A stretch of 64,000 nucleotides of DNA from Nocardia arthritidis (GTDB taxonomy: Bacteria; Actinomycetota; Actinomycetes; Mycobacteriales; Mycobacteriaceae): positions 9,362,001 to 9,426,000 of the forward strand of contig NZ_CP046172.1 of the NCBI RefSeq assembly GCF_011801145.1. Direction: 5' to 3'. This document shows, piece by piece, positions 58,167 to 64,000 of the stretch (positions within the stretch are counted from its first letter, which is position 1; every line of letters begins with the position of its first letter). The notes beneath the pieces are model-generated. The model saw only the letters and a list, made by a program, of their open reading frames with translations, made no database searches and was not told the DNA's origin. The translations under genes were made by a program, and so were the position numbers.

Positions 58167-59555
58167 ATGACCGAACAGAGTGTAGGGCCACGCCCACTCC
58201 GCATTGCGATCGTTGGCGCCGGACCGGCCGGAATCTACGCCGCCGACGCGCTGATGAAATCCGATGCGGACGTGTCCATCGATCTGTTCGAGCGCATGCC
58301 CGCCCCGTTCGGCCTGATCCGCTACGGCGTCGCACCCGATCACCCGCGCATCAAGGGCATCATCACCGCGCTGCACAAGGTGCTGGACAAGCCGCAGGTC
58401 CGGCTGCTCGGCAATATCGACTACGGCGTCGACATCACCCTCGACGATCTGCGCGTCTACTACGACGCGGTGATCTTCTCCACCGGCGCCAATGCCGACC
58501 GCGCGCTCGACATCCCCGGTATCGAACTCGACGGCAGCTTCGGCGCGGCCGATTTCGTCTCCTGGTACGACGGCCACCCGGACGTACCGCGCACCTGGCC
58601 GCTGGACGCGGAGAAGGTCGCGGTGCTCGGCGTCGGCAATGTCGCGCTGGATGTGGCCAGGGTGCTCGCCAAAACCGGTGACGAACTGCTGCCCACCGAG
58701 ATCCCACCGAACGTGTACGCGGGCCTGCGGGCGAACAAGGCCGTCGAGGTGCACGTCTTCGGTCGCCGCGGTCCGGCGCAGGCCAAGTTCACCCCACTCG
58801 AACTACGCGAGCTGGACCACTCGCCCACCATCGAGGTCATCGTCGATCCCGAGGACATCGATTACGACGAGGGCTCCGAGGCGGCGCGCCGTCACTCCAA
58901 GCAGGTCGACATGGTGGCGAACACCTTGGAGCAGTGGGCGATTCGCGACCAGGGCGACCGGCCGCACAAGCTTTTCCTGCACTTCTTCGAATCTCCCGCC
59001 GAGGTGCTGGGCGCGGACGGCAAGGTCGTCGGCCTGCGCACCGAGCGCACCCAGCTCGACGGCACCGGAAACGTCAAGGGCACCGGCGAATTCCGGGAGT
59101 GGGACGTGCAGGCCGTGTACCGCGCGGTCGGCTACCTGTCGCAGAACATCACCAACCTGCCGTTCGACGAGCAGGCGGGCACCGTGCCCAATGAGGCGGG
59201 CCGGGTGCTGCTCGACGAGAACGCCGACGGCGCGGCGCGATACCTGTCCGCCACCTACGTCACCGGCTGGATCAAGCGCGGTCCGGTCGGCCTGATCGGG
59301 CACACCAAGGGCGATGCCAACGAGACCGTCGCCTGCCTGCTGGACGACAGCCCGAACTTCACCCCGGCCGCGAAGCCCGACCCGGAGGCAGTGGTGGAAT
59401 TCCTGGAGGGCAAGGGGATTCCGTTCACCACCTGGGACGGCTGGTACCGCCTCGACGCGCACGAGCGCGCGCTCGGCGAACCCGAGGGCCGCGAGCGGGT
59501 GAAGGTGGTCGAGCGCGAGGACATGCTGCGGGCCAGCGAACCCCACAAGGTTTAG
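58167..59555 (+). CDS. fprA: NADPH-ferredoxin/adrenodoxin-type reductase
   Basis: A 462-residue FAD/NADP reductase: GAGPAGIYAAD (17-27), ERMPAPFGLIRYGVAPDHPRIKGI (a family hallmark), GVGNVALDVARVL, and GWIKRGPVGLIGHTK near the C-terminus. It passes electrons from NADPH to ferredoxins that serve P450s or other oxidases. ATG 58167 is likely. The upstream IdeR-like box suggests iron-dependent expression, which is not a reported property of M. tuberculosis fprA. Confidence 0.93.
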   Translation: MTEQSVGPRPLRIAIVGAGPAGIYAADALMKSDADVSIDLFERMPAPFGLIRYGVAPDHPRIKGIITALHKVLDKPQVRLLGNIDYGVDITLDDLRVYYDAVIFSTGANADRALDIPGIELDGSFGAADFVSWYDGHPDVPRTWPLDAEKVAVLGVGNVALDVARVLAKTGDELLPTEIPPNVYAGLRANKAVEVHVFGRRGPAQAKFTPLELRELDHSPTIEVIVDPEDIDYDEGSEAARRHSKQVDMVANTLEQWAIRDQGDRPHKLFLHFFESPAEVLGADGKVVGLRTERTQLDGTGNVKGTGEFREWDVQAVYRAVGYLSQNITNLPFDEQAGTVPNEAGRVLLDENADGAARYLSATYVTGWIKRGPVGLIGHTKGDANETVACLLDDSPNFTPAAKPDPEAVVEFLEGKGIPFTTWDGWYRLDAHERALGEPEGRERVKVVEREDMLRASEPHKV

Positions 59556-59615
59556 GGCCGCGCTCAACTGGCGATCTTCGCAGCGGAAAATCCGGTACTG
59601 AGGCATTCTGTACAG

Positions 59616-60488
59616 GTGTTCGATGCCCATGTCCACATCATCGATCCGCGGTTCCCGCTGGTCGAGAACGAGGGCTACCTGCCGAAGCCCTACACCATCG
59701 CCGACTATCGAAAGCGCATGTCGCGCTTCGATATCGCGGGTGGAGCCGTGGTCAGCGGATCCTTCCAGGGCACCGACCAGACCTTCATGAAGGCCGCGCT
59801 CGCGGAGCTGGGTGAAGGCTGGGTCGGGGTGATCGCGCTCGATCTCGACGCCACCGATTCCGAGATCGTCGAGCTGGACCGGATCGGCGTGCGCGCCTTG
59901 CGCTTCAACCTCAAGCGCGCCGCCGCCGACATCACCGAGATGACGCTGCAGGCGCTGCGGGCACACGACCTGGTCGGCTGGCATGTCGAGGTGTACATCG
60001 ACGGGCAGATGCTGGCCTCGCTGCAGCCGGTGATCTCGAAGCTGCCGGTGTTCTGCGTCGACCATCTCGGCATGTCGGATGCCTGCCTGGACTACCTGCT
60101 CGATCTGGTCGATCAGGGCGCGCGGGTGAAGGCCTCCGGTTTCGGGCGGGTGTCGATGAACGTCGCGGATACGCTGCGCCGGATCCATGCGGTGAATCCA
60201 GGGGCGCTGATGTTCGGCACCGATCTACCCGGCACCCGGGCGGGCCGTCCGTTCCGGGATGCCGATATCGACCTGATCTGCGATGTGGTGGGCACCGATA
60301 TGCACGCGGTGCTGGAGGACAACGCGCGCGAGTTCTATCGGCTGCCCGCGCGGGAACGGCCGACACCCGCCGACCCGGAGCCGACGCTACCGCTGCCGGG
60401 TGCCTACCAGCCGACGCTGCCGCTGCGCCGCGACGAACTGCCCAAACCCGAAGCGGCCGATACGATTCCGTTCCGGGCCATCGACTGA
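59616..60488 (+). CDS. amidohydrolase (TIM-barrel metal-dependent hydrolase)
   Basis: A 290-residue amidohydrolase-2 family protein. FDAHVHIIDPRF gives the first metal-binding HxH, VDHLGMSD and FGTDLPGTR provide further conserved positions. It hydrolyses or decarboxylates an unknown cyclic or lactone substrate. The last 35 residues are Pro-rich with a repeated PTLPL and look like an unstructured tail. GTG 59616 follows CATTCT (59604-59609) by 6 nt, another possible leaderless start. Confidence 0.82.
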   Translation: MFDAHVHIIDPRFPLVENEGYLPKPYTIADYRKRMSRFDIAGGAVVSGSFQGTDQTFMKAALAELGEGWVGVIALDLDATDSEIVELDRIGVRALRFNLKRAAADITEMTLQALRAHDLVGWHVEVYIDGQMLASLQPVISKLPVFCVDHLGMSDACLDYLLDLVDQGARVKASGFGRVSMNVADTLRRIHAVNPGALMFGTDLPGTRAGRPFRDADIDLICDVVGTDMHAVLEDNAREFYRLPARERPTPADPEPTLPLPGAYQPTLPLRRDELPKPEAADTIPFRAID

Positions 60489-60493
60489 TCCGG

Positions 60494-60640
60494 TCAGCGT
60501 CGGTCGTACCAGCTGCCGGGTCCGTGCACCGCGGCCGCCGATCGGAACGCTCTGGTACAGATCCGGATATACGCCGACGCCGCGGCGAACAGGCCGAGGA
60601 CGACCGCCGCGACGAAGGCGGGCACGAGCCTGGATCGCAT
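60494..60640 (-). CDS. small single-helix membrane protein
   Basis: A 48-residue ORF: ATG 60640 with GGGAGGG 5-11 nt upstream. The single hydrophobic helix (RLVPAFVAAVVLGLFAAASAYI, about 4-25) is followed by a basic/Gly tail. Strong RBS and composition argue for translation. It converges with the amidohydrolase at 5 nt. No family recognised. Confidence 0.55.
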   Translation of the reverse strand: MRSRLVPAFVAAVVLGLFAAASAYIRICTRAFRSAAAVHGPGSWYDRR

Positions 60641-60857
60641 GAAACCCTCCCTAGCTGGACCTGAGCAAAATCCTTGTGGGACAGCAGATCCGGTACTCCC
60701 TCTAGCGCGCATCAGCCTACCGTCGGGCACGGGTTCGGGGCGGTCGAGCGATCTCGCGACCCAGACAGGTTCCAAGAGGCGGCGACGGCGTTATTGTCAT
60801 ACTGTCAATACACCGCCGGGCGCGGTGCGCTGGATCGACGACGAACCGAGGTAGGGC

Positions 60858-61952
60858 GTGACAACTCCATCCACCAGACAGGGCCCGCTGGCGGGCATCA
60901 GGGTAGTCGAGCTGGCCGGAATCGGACCCGGACCGCATGCGGCGCTGCTGCTCGCCGACCTCGGCGCCGACGTGGTCCGGGTGCAGCGGCCGAATCTGCT
61001 GCCGGGCTTCATGGAACGTCCGCAGTGGCGGGGCCGCACCATCGTCGAGGCCAATCTGAAGGATCCGGCCGATATCGAGCGGGTGCTCGGGCTCATCGCG
61101 AAGGCCGACGTGCTGATCGAAGGCTTCCGGCCCGGCGTCACCGAACGGATGGGCCTCGGCCCCGACGAAGCGCTGGCCCGCAACCCGCGCCTGGTGTACG
61201 GGCGGATGACCGGTTGGGGTCAGTCCGGTCCGCTGGCCGACCGCGCGGGCCATGACATCAACTACATTTCGCTCACCGGCGTGCTGAATGCGATCGGGCA
61301 CAAGGGCGAACGGCCCGTACCGCCGCTGAATATGGTGGGCGACTTCGGTGGCGGCTCGATGTTCCTGGTGTTCGGCATCCTCGCCGCGCTGGTCGAACGA
61401 CAGACCTCCGGCAAGGGTCAGGTCATCGATGCCGCGATGATCGATGGGGCACTTGCCCTTTCGCACATGATCTGGGGTATGCGCGGAATGGGCCTGTGGT
61501 CCGACGAGCGCGGTGCCAACCTGCTCGACACCGGTATGGCCTTCTACGACACCTACGAAACCGCCGACGGCAAGTACATGGCGGTCGGCGCGATCGAACC
61601 GCAGTTCTACGCGGAACTGTTGCGCGGCTTGGAGATAGACCCCGATGGCCTGCCCATGCAGATCGACCCGAACGGTCAGGAACAGCTGAAGAAACTGTTC
61701 ACCGAGAAGTTCAAGACGAAGACCCGCGACGAGTGGACCGCGATCTTCGACGGCACCGACGCGTGCACCACCCCGGTGCTGACCTTCACCGAGGCGGAAC
61801 GAAACCCGCATATCGTCGCACGCACCGGACTCATCGAAATCGACGGCGTGGTACAGCATGCCCCGGCGCCGCGATTCTCCCGCACCCCGGCAGGCACGCC
61901 GACCCCGCCGCCGAACGAGGCGACGCCGATCGAATCGATCTGGGCCGATTGA
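60858..61952 (+). CDS. mcr: alpha-methylacyl-CoA racemase
   Basis: A 364-residue family III CoA-transferase-fold protein: [25 protein letters not shown] (19-43), [22 protein letters not shown] with His132 and VGDFGGG with Asp162, which align with the catalytic His126/Asp156 of M. tuberculosis MCR with a constant offset of six. It interconverts R and S 2-methylacyl-CoA so branched and steroid side-chain acyl-CoAs can enter beta-oxidation. GTG 60858 is used. The 217 nt upstream contain TATTG...CAATA (60792-60810) as a possible site. Confidence 0.93.
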   Translation: MTTPSTRQGPLAGIRVVELAGIGPGPHAALLLADLGADVVRVQRPNLLPGFMERPQWRGRTIVEANLKDPADIERVLGLIAKADVLIEGFRPGVTERMGLGPDEALARNPRLVYGRMTGWGQSGPLADRAGHDINYISLTGVLNAIGHKGERPVPPLNMVGDFGGGSMFLVFGILAALVERQTSGKGQVIDAAMIDGALALSHMIWGMRGMGLWSDERGANLLDTGMAFYDTYETADGKYMAVGAIEPQFYAELLRGLEIDPDGLPMQIDPNGQEQLKKLFTEKFKTKTRDEWTAIFDGTDACTTPVLTFTEAERNPHIVARTGLIEIDGVVQHAPAPRFSRTPAGTPTPPPNEATPIESIWAD

Positions 61953-61957
61953 CAATT

Positions 61958-61990
61958 CGTTGGAGGCGCGAATTCACCGCGCCTCCAACG
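61958..61990. terminator. 13-bp perfect terminator between mcr and SDR gene
   Basis: CGTTGGAGGCGCG (61958-61970) pairs fully with CGCGCCTCCAACG (61978-61990) around AATTCAC, followed by ATTTT on the + strand. A textbook hairpin between convergent genes. Confidence 0.85.
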
Positions 61991-61994
61991 ATTT

Positions 61995-62801
61995 TCATGC
62001 CGCCCGAGTCGCCGCGTCGGCAACGCCCCTGGTGATCTGTTTGGCGATCCGGGCGACCATGGCGCGCGGGCGGCGCGGCATCAGATGGGCCGAAGCGAAA
62101 TTCTGAAATCCGGGAACGACATACCCCCTGTCACGTTCCAGTGCACGCAGAGAGGCCGAGACAACCTGGGCCGCGGTGCCGATGCGGCCACCGATCGCCG
62201 CGTCACGGGTACCGACCACATCGAAGAAGGCCGTTTCGGTCGGTCCGGGGCACACCGCGAGCACCTTGATGCCGCGACCGCGGTATTCACTCCACAGGGC
62301 GAGGCTGAAATTGAGGACGAAAGCCTTTCCCGCGGCGTAGGTCGCGAAATACGGCGCGGGCTGGAATGCGGCTGTCGAGGCCACATTGATGATCTCGCCG
62401 GCACCCCTGGTGAGCATGCCGGGCACCAGGCGGCGGGTAAGTGCCGCCAGCGCAACGACATTCACCATCAACTGAGCTTGCTCGCCATCGGCGGACAGCT
62501 CCTCGAACCGGCCCGCGCTGCCGAAACCCGCGCTGTTGACCAGAATGTCGATCGAAATCGACCGCGCGGCAAGTTCATTCGCGATGCGCTCGGCGGCGTC
62601 CGGCTCGGTCAGGTCCTGGGCGATCACGTGAACTTCGCCGTGGTATCGACTGCGTAGTTGGGCCGCAACAGCTTCCAGCCGATCCGCCGAGCGGGCGACG
62701 AGTATTACCGCATCGCCGCGAGCGACGAGCGCGGCGGCGAATTCGGCGCCGATACCCGACGAGGCGCCGGTGACGAGCGCGGTCTTCGTGGACTGGGTCA
62801 T
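61995..62801 (-). CDS. short-chain dehydrogenase/reductase
   Basis: A 268-residue classical SDR: TGASSGIG near residue 12, LVNSAGFGSAG, and an active site of Ser in NVAST with YFATYAAGKAF (Tyr-x-x-x-Lys). It should oxidise or reduce an alcohol/ketone with NAD(P). ATG 62801 has AAGGAG about 8 nt upstream; the preceding in-frame TTG is less likely. Divergent from a TetR gene that probably controls it. Confidence 0.9.
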   Translation of the reverse strand: MTQSTKTALVTGASSGIGAEFAAALVARGDAVILVARSADRLEAVAAQLRSRYHGEVHVIAQDLTEPDAAERIANELAARSISIDILVNSAGFGSAGRFEELSADGEQAQLMVNVVALAALTRRLVPGMLTRGAGEIINVASTAAFQPAPYFATYAAGKAFVLNFSLALWSEYRGRGIKVLAVCPGPTETAFFDVVGTRDAAIGGRIGTAAQVVSASLRALERDRGYVVPGFQNFASAHLMPRRPRAMVARIAKQITRGVADAATRAA

Positions 62802-62822
62802 AGTCAACTCCTTCGAACTAGT

Positions 62823-62872
62823 GCTACATCAGAGTAGCTATAAATTTTAGAACTGCAACATCAATGTTGCAG
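62823..62872. promoter_or_regulatory. two palindromic operators between SDR and TetR genes
   Basis: GCTAC-ATCAGA-GTAGC (62823-62838) and CTGCAACA-TCAA-TGTTGCAG (62853-62872, 8-base perfect arms) share the left half TGCxACATCA. Both lie between the divergent genes, so a TetR-type protein could cover both promoters. Confidence 0.65.
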
Positions 62873-62934
62873 ATATGCAAGAAATAGCAGCTCACATGTA
62901 CTATCTAGTCGAGTCAACCGAAGGCGAGGAGCCC

Positions 62935-63510
62935 ATGACACGCACCTCAACCCGCCCCATGCGCGCGGATGCCGAGCGCACCGTTCGGACCATCCTGGCC
63001 GCCGCCGAACGCGTGCTCGGCCAAAATCCAAGTGCCACACTGGAACAGATCGCCGAAGCCGCGGGCGTCGCGCGCACGACCGTGCACCGCCGCTTCGCCA
63101 ATCGCGACGACCTGTTGCGCACCATGAGCCGCAACAGCTGGCAACGCATCGTCGCCGCCGTCGACGCGGCCCGTCCGAATACCGCGCCGCCGCTGGTCGC
63201 CCTGCACCAGGCGACGGCCAACGTCATCGAGATCAAGTACGGCGCGAAATTCGCCCTCGACCAGGCCGATCCGGCCGACCGCGAAGTCGTCGCGCTACAG
63301 GCGGACGTCTTCGCCAAATGCGATGTGGTCCTGACCCGCGCCCAAGAATCCGGTGCCATCGCCCCGGACGCCGATCTCGACTGGGTCCGGCGCGTCTACT
63401 TGGCCCTCATCGCCGAAACCGTGCACGGCGCGGCCGAACCCACCAGCGATCCGGATGCGCTCGCGGGCCGCGTCATCGAGACGCTGCTGCACGGCTTCGG
63501 CCCCCGCTGA
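62935..63510 (+). CDS. TetR family transcriptional regulator
   Basis: A 191-residue TetR protein: HTH at about residues 20-60 (LEQIAEAAGVARTTVHRRFANRDDLLRTM) and a ligand domain with no assigned family. ATG 62935 follows GAGGAG; an upstream in-frame ATG at 62875 lacks an RBS and would run over the operators. Likely regulates the divergent SDR. Confidence 0.88.
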   Translation: MTRTSTRPMRADAERTVRTILAAAERVLGQNPSATLEQIAEAAGVARTTVHRRFANRDDLLRTMSRNSWQRIVAAVDAARPNTAPPLVALHQATANVIEIKYGAKFALDQADPADREVVALQADVFAKCDVVLTRAQESGAIAPDADLDWVRRVYLALIAETVHGAAEPTSDPDALAGRVIETLLHGFGPR

Positions 63511-63553
63511 ATCGGCCGAACAGCCTGCGGCACCGCGCTTTTCGCCGCGACGA

Positions 63554-64000
63554 TCAGTAACAGGTGAGCGGGTTCAGCGGGTCGGCGGCGCGCGGCGTCA
63601 GCGCCTCGTATGCCGCGGCGATGGCCTTCACGGCCAGGCGCAGATCGTGCTCCTGGTGGGTGAAGGGCAGGCGGAGGAAGCGTTCGAACGCGCCCTGAAC
63701 GCCGAAACGCGGTCCGGCGGCGAGCAATATGCCGTGATTCGGGGCGGTCGCGGCGAGCGCCGTCGAGACCGGCGCCGGAAGCTGGGCCCACACGGACATC
63801 CCGCCCGCGGTGTCGGTGACCCGCCAATCCGGAAGTTCTTCGGCCAGGGCGGACAGCAGTGCGGCACGCTGCGAACGCAACTGGCCGCGACGGCGGTCGA
63901 GGATGGTTTCGGCATGTTCGAGCAGATATCCGACGGCGAGCTGATCCATCACCGGTGTGCCGAGGTCGACGGTCGAACGGATGCCGAGCAGCTTGGTGAT
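63554..64000 (-). CDS. MocR-type PLP-dependent aminotransferase-fold regulator, C-terminal part
   Basis: The frame is open to the window edge, so the N-terminal GntR HTH and PLP-Lys are outside. The visible 148 residues are the end of a class I/II aminotransferase fold: LGIRSTVDLGTPVMDQLAVGYLLEHAETILDRRRGQLRSQRAALLSAL, GGMSVWAQLP, and FLRLPFTHQEHDLRLAVKAIAAAYEAL. This is typical of actinobacterial YczR/MocR-type regulators, though a plain aminotransferase is possible. Confidence 0.7.
   Translation of the reverse strand: MTKLLGIRSTVDLGTPVMDQLAVGYLLEHAETILDRRRGQLRSQRAALLSALAEELPDWRVTDTAGGMSVWAQLPAPVSTALAATAPNHGILLAAGPRFGVQGAFERFLRLPFTHQEHDLRLAVKAIAAAYEALTPRAADPLNPLTCY

Overview
This 64 kb window is a contiguous piece of a high-GC actinobacterial chromosome, most likely a Nocardia or close mycolic-acid relative. 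The clearest evidence is gene order. The block thiG-thiS-thiO / thiE / mutT3 / glnX-glnH-pknG / ackA-pta / fgd (34.8-52.8 kb) has the same content and relative orientation as the M. tuberculosis Rv0407-Rv0417 block. The operon atuA-like / acyl-CoA dehydrogenase / carboxylase beta / carboxylase alpha / acyl-CoA dehydrogenase / enoyl-CoA hydratase (22.9-31.4 kb) matches Rv0971c-Rv0976c. F420-dependent enzymes, fprA, mcr and a SAM-IV riboswitch fit the same lineage. No rRNA, tRNA, CRISPR array or insertion sequence was seen.

Layout. 0-9 kb: a partial AlbA_2 protein with a palindromic operator, a thioesterase, a TetR/epoxide hydrolase pair, a CobW GTPase with a Zur-like box, a sulfonate operon ssuD-C-A-B and a secreted DUF4352-like protein. 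9-22 kb: thiD; TetR/Baeyer-Villiger monooxygenase; a double-domain Lrp regulator divergent from a DHA2 exporter; a GT2-GtrA and GT39 membrane glycosyltransferase pair; a truncated NAD(P)-binding protein; a Tat-type GH1 beta-glucosidase; an unknown protein. 22-31.4 kb: a 9 kb operon for branched acyl-CoA or acyclic terpenoid breakdown, ended by its own TetR gene and headed by a palindromic operator. 31.5-34.8 kb: a small membrane protein, a nucleotidyl cyclase and an ABC-2 exporter. 34.8-43.3 kb: thiamine genes, mutT3 and the GlnX-GlnH-PknG amino-acid-sensing system. 43.3-47.7 kb: a lineage-specific insertion (below). 47.7-53.8 kb: ackA-pta, an F420 nitroreductase-like gene, fgd and a HAD phosphatase. 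53.8-57.4 kb: a MarR/DJ-1/RpiB-like locus with twin perfect operators, then metZ-rhodanese under a SAM-IV riboswitch. 57.4-64 kb: fprA behind an IdeR-like box, an amidohydrolase, mcr, an SDR/TetR pair and a partial MocR-like gene.

The most unusual element lies at 44.07-47.65 kb, between pknG and ackA, which are neighbours in M. tuberculosis. It encodes a 952-residue multidomain protein with proline-rich linkers and a C-terminal zinc-peptidase signature (HELGH, then AEAFA). Two tandem, homologous proteins of about 90 residues follow. The second is preceded by a fossil copy of the big protein's last residues and RBS, and a third partial copy lies downstream. This architecture is that of a polymorphic toxin with duplicated immunity genes. 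Toxin and immunity functions are inferred, not shown.

Several + strand genes have a -10-like hexamer 6-7 nt upstream of their ATG/GTG and no Shine-Dalgarno, suggesting leaderless transcripts. Convergent pairs are usually separated by long perfect hairpins.
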